Assembly (NCBI RefSeq): GCF_000013405.1
Contig: NC_007759.1
Span: forward strand, 1,303,001-1,367,000
Direction: 5' to 3'
Source of the DNA: Syntrophus aciditrophicus SB
GTDB taxonomy: Bacteria; Desulfobacterota; Syntrophia; Syntrophales; Syntrophaceae
DNA length: 64,000 nucleotides
The notes beneath the pieces were generated by a model. It searched no databases. It saw nothing but the letters and a program-made list of their open reading frames with translations, and was not told the DNA's origin. The position numbers and the translations under genes were made by a program. Within the stretch, counting starts at the first letter, position 1, and every line of letters begins with the position of its first letter. Of this stretch, positions 1 through 9,110 are shown one piece after another.

Positions 1-74
1 TGTTTATTTCTGTTTATTTTGTTTATTTGTTGTTAACCGGTATAGTTATTGTGTATCGACATGAAATAACCGAT

Positions 75-1421
75 ATGGCGGTTAATATGATCGAATCAGG
101 AAAAATAATTGAAATATTAAATAAGTACAATTCATACTGGTCAACGGGGACGATATCATGCGGGATTCGCCGCGATATGCTGGATTCCTGCACACGGCAA
201 CTGGACGCAAAGGAGATCCTGCTGCTGAAGGGCATCCGTCGCAGCGGAAAGTCAACCCTCATGGCCCAGATGATCGGCGCTCTTCTGGAAGCGGGGATTC
301 GACCGGTGCAGATTCTGCGGGTTAACCTCGAAGAGCCGCTTTTTTCCACGGATGCTTCTCTTGATTTTCTGGAGCGAATATACAGACTTTATCGAGACCG
401 AATCTGTCCCGCGGGGCGCTGCTACCTGTTTCTTGACGAAATTCAGAATATCCCGGAGTGGGAGCGCTGGGTTCGGGGGCGTAACGAGACCGAGGACATA
501 AAGATTGTCCTGACCGGCTCTTCTTCGGAACTGCTCAGCAGAGAAACAGGCACAAAGCTGACGGGTCGTCACCTGTCGTTTACGGTTTTTCCCCTGTCCT
601 TTCAGGAATTCCTCCGTTTTAGAAATATCATGATCACTTCCCGGGAAGATTATTATGCCAACAAGCCTCTGGTGCGTCATCTTTTCTCCGAATATCTCCG
701 TTACGGGGGATTTCCGGAAGTTGTCCTGAAGGAGGCGGTGGAAGACAAGGAGCTCCTGCTGTGGCAGTACTTCGAGGACATCGTCTATCGGGATATCGTA
801 TCGAAATACGGGATACGGGATGCCGTGACGCTCAGAAATCTGGCCGTATACCTGATGACGAACATCGGGCGCCTGACGAGTATTTCCAATCTCAAGAAGA
901 CCTTCGGCGTTTCCCAGGATAAAATCGAGAATTACGCGGCGGCTCTTCTTGAAACCTGTCTTGCCCATCGGGTGTCGAAATTTTCCTGGTCCCTGAAGCG
1001 CAGCCTCCGGGAACGTTTCAATATCTACGCTGTCGACACGGGACTTCGCAACCGGGTTGCCTTTTCTTTCTCCGAGGATTCCGGCTGGCTGGTGGAGAAT
1101 GTTGTACTGAATTTTTTGAAGAGTCAATTTGAAGAAATTTATTTCGAAAGCAACGGCGGCGAGATTGATTTCGTCATCAAGGAAGGTGTGGACCTGACGC
1201 ATCGCCTTCAGGTCTGGTACGCCGATCCAGCCGATACGGATATCCCGGAGAGAGAACTTCGGTGCTGGACCGGCTCGAAGACCTCGCATGAGGAAGCCCG
1301 GCCGTCGCGGACAGAACGGATCCGGAATATCCTGATCACCAACGATCTCGAAAAGGAACTGGTGCTGGGTGAGACGAAAGTTGAGTGTCTGCCCGTAATC
1401 CTTTTTCTTCTGGGCAAATAG
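75..1421 (+). CDS. AAA-family ATPase with DUF4143 domain
   Basis: 448 residues from ATG 75. The N-terminal AAA_14 domain has a Walker A (GIRRSGKST, about residue 52) and a Walker B (YLFLDEIQNI, about 115). The C-terminal half is DUF4143-like and ends in a nuclease-fold-like strand pair (GGEIDFVIKE). Families of this type are common accessory ATPases in bacteria and archaea. Their substrate is mostly unknown and a link to toxin-antitoxin or defence loci is only suspected. The frame is open upstream to a TTG at 27 and also has ATG 87. None has a convincing ribosome site, so the start is uncertain. The gene stands alone, preceded by an AT-rich tract with a repeated tgtttattt. Family call is firm, role is not. 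Confidence 0.85.
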   Translation: MAVNMIESGKIIEILNKYNSYWSTGTISCGIRRDMLDSCTRQLDAKEILLLKGIRRSGKSTLMAQMIGALLEAGIRPVQILRVNLEEPLFSTDASLDFLERIYRLYRDRICPAGRCYLFLDEIQNIPEWERWVRGRNETEDIKIVLTGSSSELLSRETGTKLTGRHLSFTVFPLSFQEFLRFRNIMITSREDYYANKPLVRHLFSEYLRYGGFPEVVLKEAVEDKELLLWQYFEDIVYRDIVSKYGIRDAVTLRNLAVYLMTNIGRLTSISNLKKTFGVSQDKIENYAAALLETCLAHRVSKFSWSLKRSLRERFNIYAVDTGLRNRVAFSFSEDSGWLVENVVLNFLKSQFEEIYFESNGGEIDFVIKEGVDLTHRLQVWYADPADTDIPERELRCWTGSKTSHEEARPSRTERIRNILITNDLEKELVLGETKVECLPVILFLLGK

Positions 1422-2067
1422 GGGCGGCGCCTGCATAGTATGGGCGCTGTCCCTCTTTTTCTCCTGCCTGGCGGGAGACCACAATTCCGACCACGGGGAA
1501 CTGTCGGAGAGATTTTTCAATGGTTTCCTGTAATATTCTATGAATCATCCTTGCAAATGAAAACATTATGTTTCAATTTGCAAGGTAACTTATTTTGGGG
1601 AATGATAAGCCTGATCATATAGGATGAAAATTACTTTCAACACAACGACCAAAGAGGGCAAAACTTTTCAACCATCGTAGAATAGGTAATGAATACAAAT
1701 AGATGAGTGGTGTCGGTGCGCCGACACTAAATTATTCCGTGCGAAACCAAGGTTGGAAAAATACCGTTAAAGAATAAAGGTGATTTGACCTTCAACTTAC
1801 CGGATCAGAAAGTCACCGTGGCAACCCGAAGTGCAAATAGCGCATTTTTTCACATGTCAGACTATTATTCACTGTCTGTTGGTGAACCTTTAAAAGGGAT
1901 GGAACGAAAAGCGCCTCCGATCTCATGGAGGCGCTTTTCGTATGGGTTGAGATTGGCGGCTTGCGGGGTTTCCAGCGCCCCGGCAATCTTATCATCGGCC
2001 AGTTAAACCACGGCGGTCTGAGTTAACGGCCAGCAAAGCCTTTTTGTACAATCAACTGATGTTGACG
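1422..2067. other. 646-base intergenic region with hairpins
   Basis: I see no convincing gene here. The short open frames lack ribosome sites and recognisable domains. It holds a small hairpin at 1710-1727 (7-bp stem gtgtcgg/ccgacac, 4-base loop) and a strong hairpin at 1904-1941, listed separately. The rest is AT-rich and may be degraded gene sequence. Confidence 0.5.
1904..1941 (-). terminator. Hairpin terminator, end of the tad operon
   Basis: A perfect 15-bp inverted repeat (acgaaaagcgcctcc / ggaggcgcttttcgt) with an 8-base loop. The outer stem is A/T-rich (gaaaa/ttttc), so either strand would give a GC hairpin followed by a short U run. It lies 127 bases beyond the last tad gene read leftward and about 480 beyond the AAA ATPase read rightward, so it may serve both. 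Confidence 0.7.
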
Positions 2068-3411
2068 TCATTGCACCAGACGCAGCTTGATATCCTTGGC
2101 GATCTTGTTGAATATAGCCTGAAGTTCACCGGAAGTGGGAGCATAGAACTCGAATGATGGGCCGCTTGCTATCTGGGACAGAAAGTCACGATCAATGTTT
2201 CCCAGGCCGATCGTATAGATCTTTACATTATTGTCCTTGAGTTCCTGTGCATGCTCAACGGCCATCCCTCTTGCAGTGGTGCAAATATAAGTGGACAGCG
2301 GCGCAGTTGTGTTTGACGAACCGACTGTCGGGATGAAGCAGGATTCCGAGTTATAGGTCGTTCCCCTGTAAGTCAGTCGATAATCGGGATCATCCAGTAC
2401 GTACCATTTGGTGGTGTTGACGTAGGAACCTCCATATCGTGTTGTGCATTTTGAGGTTCCCGTTCCTGGGGGCTTTGGTTTGCCGTCGCCGGTAAATCGC
2501 GGGTTGTAGCTCAACCACTCTTCCCTCTCGGGTTTGCCGAGCTTGGTGTAAACCGTACCACAGTCGTTGCCGGTACCGCAGACCACGGCGTCGATATTGT
2601 CTGTGCCGTTGTATTTGAATTTCCCTCTGAATGCCGTAGGATTCCCGTCCGAGAAGAAAATCACGAACTGCTGGACGCGTTTGTTTCCTGGAACCCCGCT
2701 CTGGTCTGTGAGTCCTCCCTTTGCAGGGTTGCCTGCCTGCGACAGGGAATCCTCGGCATTTGTCGCGCCGACGGCGTCCATCGCGTTGATTTTGCTGGTC
2801 ATGGAGGAAACATAATTATTTCCAAGGGGAACATCGACCTTCACACTTGTGGCAAAGCTGACGAGACCCATCTTGTCCTGGTCCTGAGTCTCTTCAAAGA
2901 AGCTGACAAAGCTCCGTGCGGCTTTCTTCAGGTCGTTCATAGGCGTACCGTCCATCGATCCCGAGCGGTCGAGCACCAGCATGATTTCCACTTCATTCTT
3001 TTTGGCCACGCCCATGGCGCTCGTGGCGACCCAATCCACCCCGAAGAGTCCGGCAAGATTCCCGGGAGAACTTACTGTGCCCTCCACCCGGATGCGATGA
3101 TCCTCGTCCGCATAAGCGGTGAAGGTTGCCGATCTTTCCCCTGAATCCGGAGTCATCAGATAGCCGGCGGAGAAGTTCTCTCTGGCGACCTCCTCTGCCA
3201 GTCTCAAATGTCCGTCTTCTCCGAGATAGGGATTTGAGATGTTCTTTGCGCCGGCGATGGCCCCCGCATCGACGCTCTTGGAAAGTTCGGAGCGCGTCGT
3301 GTACCAGCGTCCCACATCAACTGCCAGCGCCGTGAACCCGAGAAGCACGATCAACAGAAGAGCGAAAATGATCAGGACCGCTCCTTTCTGATTCTTAATC
3401 GTTGTGTTCAT
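2068..3411 (-). CDS. TadG-like pilus protein with von Willebrand A domain
   Basis: 447 residues. The N terminus is a TadE/TadG pseudopilin-type segment: KGAV followed by one long hydrophobic helix (residues 8-31). A von Willebrand A domain follows, with an intact metal-ion adhesion site start (DRSGS, D148-S150-S152), and the C-terminal half resumes with TIGLG near residue 410. Between these lies an extra stretch of about 100 residues containing five cysteines and many Thr/Gly/Tyr. Surface-exposed vWA pseudopilins are known as adhesive or tip components in Tad-type systems, and that role is inferred here. Strong ribosome site (AAAGGAG, 7 bases before ATG). It is the last gene of the leftward tad operon. 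Confidence 0.85.
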   Translation of the reverse strand: MNTTIKNQKGAVLIIFALLLIVLLGFTALAVDVGRWYTTRSELSKSVDAGAIAGAKNISNPYLGEDGHLRLAEEVARENFSAGYLMTPDSGERSATFTAYADEDHRIRVEGTVSSPGNLAGLFGVDWVATSAMGVAKKNEVEIMLVLDRSGSMDGTPMNDLKKAARSFVSFFEETQDQDKMGLVSFATSVKVDVPLGNNYVSSMTSKINAMDAVGATNAEDSLSQAGNPAKGGLTDQSGVPGNKRVQQFVIFFSDGNPTAFRGKFKYNGTDNIDAVVCGTGNDCGTVYTKLGKPEREEWLSYNPRFTGDGKPKPPGTGTSKCTTRYGGSYVNTTKWYVLDDPDYRLTYRGTTYNSESCFIPTVGSSNTTAPLSTYICTTARGMAVEHAQELKDNNVKIYTIGLGNIDRDFLSQIASGPSFEFYAPTSGELQAIFNKIAKDIKLRLVQ

Positions 3412-3452
3412 GATTTTGCTCCTTTCCGCGGATGTCTTATCGTATCATTAAT

Positions 3453-4055
3453 TTAAAAGACAGCTTTGCTGCTGATGATCATATTGCCCAACAGGGGGGT
3501 GCCCCAGAAGGTCTGGGCAATCTGGGTGATAGGAGTAATCGGAGTGTAACGATAAAAGACCTCGACAACGGTGATATCGCTGATATCCGCGGTAGCATTT
3601 GCGTCATTGAATACAAGATGATCGTAAAGCTCGCTGGACAAGCCGAGATTGGTCATATCGTCCCCGATGGAACTCGCCACCCCCAGAGATCCTGCGCTGT
3701 CACTATTGGAGGCATCGATAGTGGGGTCAGGATCATCCTCGCTGCTGCCGGCGTCGATTTTCCAGACATAGATTCTTCCCGCTGCATTAAGGTCCAGAGG
3801 CGATGACCCTGCTTGGAGCATCGTAATGATGTCCGATGCGGATTGAATGTCCCGGGAAACGAGGCTCCCGCCTTCCCTGGCTAGATTGGTAATGACGAGA
3901 CGAGCCTGAAACAGTCTCCCGAAATCAATGACCGCAAAGGCAATGAGGATCAGCAGAGGAAGGATGATCGCCAGTTCCAGGGCGGCAATCCCCCGCTCGC
4001 CTGAATGATAGTAACGGCGATGCCGTTTCTCTGTAATAGCTTCCGGATCCTTCAT
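3453..4055 (-). CDS. TadE-like pseudopilin
   Basis: 200 residues. After a 20-residue basic N terminus comes the TadE signature: ERGIAALELAIILPLL, one hydrophobic helix with a Glu near its start, then FGRLF. TadE proteins are cleaved by the prepilin peptidase and assembled as minor pilins of Tad pili. The extracellular part is Asp/Ser-rich without a known domain. The ribosome site (AGGAGGT) is well spaced. It lies between another TadE gene and the vWA TadG gene, 41 bases from the latter, so the three probably form a co-transcribed minor-pilin set. Confidence 0.85.
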   Translation of the reverse strand: MKDPEAITEKRHRRYYHSGERGIAALELAIILPLLILIAFAVIDFGRLFQARLVITNLAREGGSLVSRDIQSASDIITMLQAGSSPLDLNAAGRIYVWKIDAGSSEDDPDPTIDASNSDSAGSLGVASSIGDDMTNLGLSSELYDHLVFNDANATADISDITVVEVFYRYTPITPITQIAQTFWGTPLLGNMIISSKAVF

Positions 4056-4108
4056 ATCGTACCTCCTGATGGCAATCTAAGCGGAAAATACTGTGTATTG
4101 AAAAACTT

Positions 4109-4597
4109 TCAGAACAGCTCGTTCCTGTATAGCGCCTGGGCTTGGATCACGTTGGCCCCCGACGGGAAGAAATTTCCAATAAGTGGGGTAAGAAAATGAT
4201 AGGTGTAGCGAACACGCACCCGCATGTAGTCGCCGCCGCTGCCGGGGTTCTGACTCTCCTCCCAGCCTTCCGGATCAGAATAGCCCGCGGCGACGGGATA
4301 GATGCTTATCTGGAGTGCAGCCGGGTCCACCGCTAAGGCTGCGTTATCCTGGATTGTCTTTATGATCGAATCTTCCCGGCTCATTTCATTGCCGTCTTTG
4401 TCCTTGAGTTGAACTCCGACAAGGGCAAGCCTGGTTCCCTCGCGGGTGGCGAACTGGATCGTGTGCTGAGAGTAAAAGTACCAGCCGAAATCAATGATGG
4501 CAAAAAGCAGGAGGAAGAAAAACGGCATGATCAGTGCGAACTCGACGGCTGTCACGCCTCTGCTGTCGGAAAGAATCCGTTTGCTTATTTTCTTCAT
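4109..4597 (-). CDS. TadE-like pseudopilin
   Basis: 162 residues from ATG 4597, chosen because GGAGGT lies 7 bases upstream; the frame is open 33 bases further but without a ribosome site. The protein begins MKKISKRIL, then SRGVTAVEFALIMPFFFLL, the TadE motif with Glu in the first part of the membrane helix, followed by FGWYFYSQHTIQ and REGTR. It is the second TadE gene in the left part of the tad operon. The likely role is a minor pilin processed by the peptidase encoded at 16147-16689. Confidence 0.87.
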   Translation of the reverse strand: MKKISKRILSDSRGVTAVEFALIMPFFFLLLFAIIDFGWYFYSQHTIQFATREGTRLALVGVQLKDKDGNEMSREDSIIKTIQDNAALAVDPAALQISIYPVAAGYSDPEGWEESQNPGSGGDYMRVRVRYTYHFLTPLIGNFFPSGANVIQAQALYRNELF

Positions 4598-4635
4598 TCC
4601 GTCCACCTCCTTGATTGAAATCCTCGCCAAGTAAA

Positions 4636-4851
4636 TCAGGCCCGATGTAAGAGCTTACATTTCTTGAGAAGCCGTTGTTTGTCCCCGGTGGCGTTTTTCC
4701 TGGCTGATTCGGCCTGGCCAATATTTTCATGGGCTTTGACATGGAAACCGGGTTTTAATTCAAGAGCCTTTTCAAAGGTGGCCAGTTTTCTACCCTCCAT
4801 GTAAAAAGCAGGGGAGCAACTTGGCAACTGGTTCGCTGGACGACTCATCAT
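4636..4851 (-). pseudogene. Remnant of a TPR protein gene
   Basis: A 71-codon frame whose middle (about residues 15-52) resembles the C-terminal end of the complete TPR lipoprotein encoded just upstream (5076-6074). Both have a FEKA-ELKP core and then FHVKAHENIGQAESARKN here against FYVKASENMAKAKAAMKN there. There is a 4-residue gap in the repeat. No signal peptide and no full TPR pair remain, and the first 13 residues look unrelated. Most likely a decayed partial duplication; a small expressed protein cannot be excluded. Confidence 0.55.
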
Positions 4852-5075
4852 ATTATCTGGTTTGATGTTAATAAATCGGGTTAAAAAGGATTTATCGCGT
4901 TGAAAATTCTTATTTTCATCTAAGTGAAAATACTTAAATTCAGGGACGATTTTCCGCTGCTACCAATGAGTTTCGGAATCCCTGTCCCGTTTACTCCTGA
5001 TTTTGCCATTGATCGGGTTTCTGAATTAAATCAGCTCTGTATCCGTTGTCATGAAAGCCGGCGCAAAAAGTAAGG

Positions 5076-6074
5076 TTATGGTGTTGAGGGGGTGTTTTTC
5101 ATGGCTGCTTTAGCTTTTGCCATGTTTTCGCTGGCCTTGACGTAAAAAGTGGGTTTCAGTTCAATAGCTTTTTCGAAGGCTGTCAGGGCTTTTTCGTATT
5201 TTTTGTCGGCCATGTAAATCATGCCCAGGTTATTGCAGGCAGATGCTTCGTCGCCGGCCCTCTTGAAGGCATTCATGGCGTCGTCAAAGCGCCCCAGTTT
5301 TCCGAGGGCCATGCCCAGGTTGTTGTAAGTCGCCGGCACTTTTTCGTTGATTCTCAGCGCCTTCGTGTACGCTTCTACGGATTTGCCGTATTCGCCCATC
5401 ATGTAATATGACATCCCCAGATTGTTGTAGAGCAGGAAAGAATCGGGCTTGACGGCAATCGCCTTCTGATAGGATTCAATTGCGTCATTGTAGCGATTCT
5501 GACGGTCATACATGAAGGCAAAAAGGCCATGGCACTGCCAGAAATCCGGCTTGATCTGAAGAGCCTTTTCCAGATTCTTTCCGGCCTTTTCATAATTTTT
5601 CAGGGCGAGGTGAACCCGGGCGATGCCTTCATAGGCCAGGGCGTTTTTCGGATCTTTCTTTTTCATCTCCTCGAAGGTCTTCATGGCTTCATTATTCAGA
5701 CCACGATTGAGAAGAAGCCGGCCCATTTTGTAGCGCGCGGAACCGGAATCCGAATCGAGACTCAGGGCCTTTTCGTACTGCAGAAAGGCCATATCCATAT
5801 TGCCCTGACGGATGTAGTTGTCCCCAACCTGTTCATAGCCTTCCGCCTTCATTTCGGGGACCTTGATGGCCAGCTCCTTTTCAAAGGCCATGTCGGCCTC
5901 CGCCCTCTGCTGGGCCAGTTCCTGATGGTAGGCCATCTGCTTCATCATGGCCTTCTGAGGATTGTTCGACGTGGCGCAACCCGGAATTCCCAAGGCTGCC
6001 GTGGTCACTGTGAGCAGGAGCGCGAGCTTTGTCAAAACGCCGCGGGCACTTGAACGTGAGCTGAAATCCTTCAT
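5076..6074 (-). CDS. TPR-repeat lipoprotein, TadD-like
   Basis: 332 residues. A type II signal peptide ends in a lipobox (GIPGC, lipid-modified C33), so it is probably anchored in a membrane facing the periplasm. About six to seven tetratricopeptide repeats follow (residues about 75-320), with repeated A-Y--LG--Y and A-------P patterns. In Tad loci such proteins are called TadD and act as pilotins or scaffolds for secretin or pilus assembly; that is the likely role here. The start codon overlaps the stop of the upstream gene by one base (TAATG), implying translational coupling. Ribosome site GGAGG lies inside the upstream gene. Confidence 0.85.
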   Translation of the reverse strand: MKDFSSRSSARGVLTKLALLLTVTTAALGIPGCATSNNPQKAMMKQMAYHQELAQQRAEADMAFEKELAIKVPEMKAEGYEQVGDNYIRQGNMDMAFLQYEKALSLDSDSGSARYKMGRLLLNRGLNNEAMKTFEEMKKKDPKNALAYEGIARVHLALKNYEKAGKNLEKALQIKPDFWQCHGLFAFMYDRQNRYNDAIESYQKAIAVKPDSFLLYNNLGMSYYMMGEYGKSVEAYTKALRINEKVPATYNNLGMALGKLGRFDDAMNAFKRAGDEASACNNLGMIYMADKKYEKALTAFEKAIELKPTFYVKASENMAKAKAAMKNTPSTP

Positions 6075-7087
6075 TAACCCCGATCCTCCGTGAAGACCTT
6101 TTTATAGGGAATAAGATCCTTGCCGACCAGAACGCGGACGCGAACGTCTTTTCTGTTTCCATCATTAAGCTTTTTCATATCCACTTCGCCGGGGATGATG
6201 GCCGCGATTTCCTGTGCGGTTTGCCGACCGTCCGGGCGATAGCTGACATTGCCTTTGGAATAGTTATAGGAATCGGCGTTTGTAAGCCGCACGACATTGT
6301 ATCCCTGCTTCTTCAGATACTCGCCTACATTGCGGGCCATGTGGCGCACGCCGTTGCCGTTTGCGACTTCAATGGCGATGTCGGCCTTATTTACGGAATT
6401 GGAAGGAATCGTGGCGGATGCGGAAGCCCGGGAAGCGGGCTGATCCGCCAGGGGATTCCGCTGAATCATGTGATTCCTGATGTGACCGTCCAGATCGAAG
6501 GAATTCACGGAGACAGCCGCGATTCGAGTCGACGCAGGCGCATCCTGCTGAATGGCGGCAGCCATCTGCGGCTTTTCGGAAAGGGCCAGGGCCATATTCA
6601 GGTTGTTGCCGATTTTGCCTCTCATGGCTTCATTTCCCGTCTGTTCAGCCGCTTTGCGGAAGGCCAGAACCGCCTCATTGTAGCGCTTCTGAAGGACATA
6701 GGAATAGCCGAGGTTGTTGTAAACATAACCGGCCTGGGGATTCAGCTTCAACGCTTTTTCATAGGCCAGATAGGCGCGGGGGAAATCCTTCAGCGCGTCG
6801 CAGGATATTCCGATTCCGTTATACGCCCGGACATCACCGGGATTGATGGCGATAACCTTCCTGAATTCTTCCAGCGCCTCCCGATGCCGGTTCCTGTCCT
6901 GATAATGACAGGCAAGCTGATAATGCGCCTCGGCATTGCCCCGGAAGGGCCTTACCTGAGAAAAATATTTCTCCTGAAACGCGTTTTTTTCCGACGTGCA
7001 TGATGTCAGAAAAAAGGGAAGAAAAAGAACAAGGAAAATGACAAGAGGTTTACAAAGCAAGGGAATCAATTGAATGCGTGTCTTCAT
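6074..7087 (-). CDS. TPR lipoprotein with LytR C-terminal domain
   Basis: 337 residues. The signal peptide ends in a lipobox (LTSC, C30). Three to four TPRs occupy about residues 50-165 and a low-complexity linker (A/S/P/N) about 165-235. A LytR_C-type domain (about 237-335) begins IAIEVANGNGVRHMARN and runs through YNVVRLTNADSYNY. Such domains occur in envelope proteins and may bind cell-wall or protein partners. Position within the tad operon suggests a second assembly or pilotin protein. Ribosome site GGGAGG, 7 bases before ATG. It overlaps the next gene by one base. Confidence 0.85.
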   Translation of the reverse strand: MKTRIQLIPLLCKPLVIFLVLFLPFFLTSCTSEKNAFQEKYFSQVRPFRGNAEAHYQLACHYQDRNRHREALEEFRKVIAINPGDVRAYNGIGISCDALKDFPRAYLAYEKALKLNPQAGYVYNNLGYSYVLQKRYNEAVLAFRKAAEQTGNEAMRGKIGNNLNMALALSEKPQMAAAIQQDAPASTRIAAVSVNSFDLDGHIRNHMIQRNPLADQPASRASASATIPSNSVNKADIAIEVANGNGVRHMARNVGEYLKKQGYNVVRLTNADSYNYSKGNVSYRPDGRQTAQEIAAIIPGEVDMKKLNDGNRKDVRVRVLVGKDLIPYKKVFTEDRG

Positions 7088-7154
7088 GTTCAGCCTCCCT
7101 GGAAAATTGAATGTGTATAATGTTATTCAAATTTTATTTTGCTAAATTATCTGC

Positions 7155-8108
7155 TTATCTGCTGCTCAGTGCGTGGAAAACCTGAATCATCGCGGGTCCC
7201 ATGATGACGACAAACAGGGACGGGAAAATAAAGAAAATGAGCGGAAACAAAAGTTTGAGAGGAAGCTTCGCCGCCTTTTCTTCCGCCCGCTGGCGCCGCT
7301 GAACCCTCATGGAATCGGAATGAACACGGAGCGCCTGACCAATGCTCGTTCCAAACTGATCCGTCTGAATCAAAAGGGTAACAAGGCTCGTCACATCATC
7401 AAGTTCCGTCCGGTTGGCCATGTTTCTCAGGGCTTCCCTGCGGGATTTTCCCATGCGCATCTCCATGTTGAGCGTCCTGAATTCATCGGAAATCGGCGGG
7501 CAGCTCAGTTTCATTTCCTCACCGACCCGGTTGATCGCCTGATCCAGCCCCATTCCCGCTTCCACGCAGATGACCATCAAATCGAGGGCATCGGGGAAAC
7601 CCTCCATGATTTTTTCTTTCCGCGCCCCGATTTTCAGACGCAGCCAGAGATTGGGCAGGTAAAAGCCGACCAGAGCGAGGGCCAGGGTAATAATCATTAC
7701 AGCAAGGGGATTCACGGCGATGCCTGCAAGAAGTTTTGCCATCAGAAACAATGCCGGCAAAAGAACGGCAAGCAGAACCTTGATCCCGAAAAAAAACAAG
7801 GTGGCATGCGCTCCCCGGTAGCCGATCCGGGCCAGGGGCTTCTGAAAATTGGCGACCTCATCTTCTTTTTTAGGTTTGACCAGTTCACCTAAACGCCCTG
7901 TAATCCTGACGAATAAAGCTCGCAGTTGACGAGCGGGAGAGACATCGCTCCCCGAGTCGAGGTCCATAGAAGGAATTGAAGAGCCTTTCTCTATTTTGTC
8001 AAGCAGTTGCGCGTGTTCTCGTACGTACCTGATGTAAAGATAAAGGCCTGTTAAAAAAAGAATCGTGGCGCCAAAAATCATGACCGAGATCAGGATCAGC
8101 GTATTCAT
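7155..8108 (-). CDS. tadC: Tad pilus inner-membrane platform protein TadC
   Basis: 317 residues. An N-terminal membrane helix is followed by a charged cytoplasmic region, two further helices (about 105-160), a type II secretion system F domain (about 170-295; note GMGLDQAINRV and the DQFGTSIGQALRVHSDSMR stretch) and a C-terminal membrane helix. TadB and TadC are homologous and together form the membrane platform on which the CpaF ATPase drives pilin polymerisation. It lies 13 bases after tadB. Ribosome site GAGGAGAG before the ATG. Confidence 0.92.
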   Translation of the reverse strand: MNTLILISVMIFGATILFLTGLYLYIRYVREHAQLLDKIEKGSSIPSMDLDSGSDVSPARQLRALFVRITGRLGELVKPKKEDEVANFQKPLARIGYRGAHATLFFFGIKVLLAVLLPALFLMAKLLAGIAVNPLAVMIITLALALVGFYLPNLWLRLKIGARKEKIMEGFPDALDLMVICVEAGMGLDQAINRVGEEMKLSCPPISDEFRTLNMEMRMGKSRREALRNMANRTELDDVTSLVTLLIQTDQFGTSIGQALRVHSDSMRVQRRQRAEEKAAKLPLKLLFPLIFFIFPSLFVVIMGPAMIQVFHALSSR

Positions 8109-8121
8109 GGCATCTCTCCTC

Positions 8122-9099
8122 TCACACCTTGATTTGAATCGTTTTTTTCATGATATAGATGCCCACAGCCATCATGACCAACGAGGTGAAAGCAAGTGCT
8201 TTACCGATGGGATCCGTAGCAAGGACCGTGATATACTGGGGATTCATGATGCTCAATGCAAAGGCGACGAAAAAGGGAATCGCCACAAGGATAATGGCCG
8301 ATAAACGGCCTTCCGCCGACAGGGTCCGGATGGTGCCCATCAGTTTAAACCGTTCACGGATGATGCGGGCGATACTTTCCAGAATTTCCGCGAGATTTCC
8401 CCCCGATTCCCGCTGAATCATAACGGCAATGGCAAAAAATTTCAGGTCAGAGGATGAGTCAAACCGGTTTGCAAGGTTCCGCAGGGCTTCCTCAACGCCC
8501 ACGCCGAAGTTCGTTTCCTCCACAACCTTGGCAAACTCGATTCCGATCGGGTCATCAAATTCCTTGGCCACCATCTGAATCCCGCCGGGAAAGGCGTGCC
8601 CGGCCTTGAGGGCGCGAGCCATGAGGTCCAGGGCATCGGGAAGCTGTGCATCGAATTTTTTCATCCGGCTGTTCTTTTTCATAATAAGGAATAGGAAGGG
8701 CAGGTAGCTCATCGCCAGACCCGCAGGAACCGCCACAAGGAAGGTTTTTGTTAAGGCGTGGAATATTAATGTTCCTACAAAAAAGAGCAGAAGCGCGGCC
8801 AGAATGTAAACACTCATGGTGTAAGGCGCTCTGGCCTGTTCGATAAGGCGGTCGGTCGGCAGCAGGCGAGGGATCTTCTGCAGCAGCTCGTTAAGCCAGG
8901 GAACACTGCTCAATTCTCTGGTCTTACGCGTAATGTCGAAATCATCATAGGCAAGTTGCTCCTTCTGGCGTGACAGCATCTTCAACTGCTGGTTGATCCG
9001 TTTCTTCTCCGGATTAGTTCGCCAGGAAATGAGAAAAACAAATCCTTCCACAACGGCGACTACACTGATAAAGATGATGACAAACGGAAGAAAGTCCAT
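8122..9099 (-). CDS. tadB: Tad pilus inner-membrane platform protein TadB
   Basis: 325 residues from ATG 9099. An in-frame ATG two codons earlier (9105) directly abuts the GGGGG of the ribosome site, so the second is preferred (6-base spacing). It has an N-terminal membrane helix, a charged segment, two helices (about 95-140), a T2SSF domain (about 150-275; RESGGNLAEILESIARIIRER) and two C-terminal helices. It is the partner of TadC and lies 11 bases downstream of the cpaF ATPase gene. Confidence 0.92.
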   Translation of the reverse strand: MDFLPFVIIFISVVAVVEGFVFLISWRTNPEKKRINQQLKMLSRQKEQLAYDDFDITRKTRELSSVPWLNELLQKIPRLLPTDRLIEQARAPYTMSVYILAALLLFFVGTLIFHALTKTFLVAVPAGLAMSYLPFLFLIMKKNSRMKKFDAQLPDALDLMARALKAGHAFPGGIQMVAKEFDDPIGIEFAKVVEETNFGVGVEEALRNLANRFDSSSDLKFFAIAVMIQRESGGNLAEILESIARIIRERFKLMGTIRTLSAEGRLSAIILVAIPFFVAFALSIMNPQYITVLATDPIGKALAFTSLVMMAVGIYIMKKTIQIKV

Positions 9100-9110
9100 A
9101 TCCATCCCCC

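Noticed and set aside
252-1520. 422-codon open frame on the minus strand
   Set aside because: Antisense to the AAA/DUF4143 gene, with no domain or convincing start.
1710-1727. Small hairpin gtgtcgg/ccgacac as a riboswitch or attachment site
   Set aside because: Only a 7-bp stem with a 4-base loop; no conserved riboswitch core, no integrase and no tRNA nearby.
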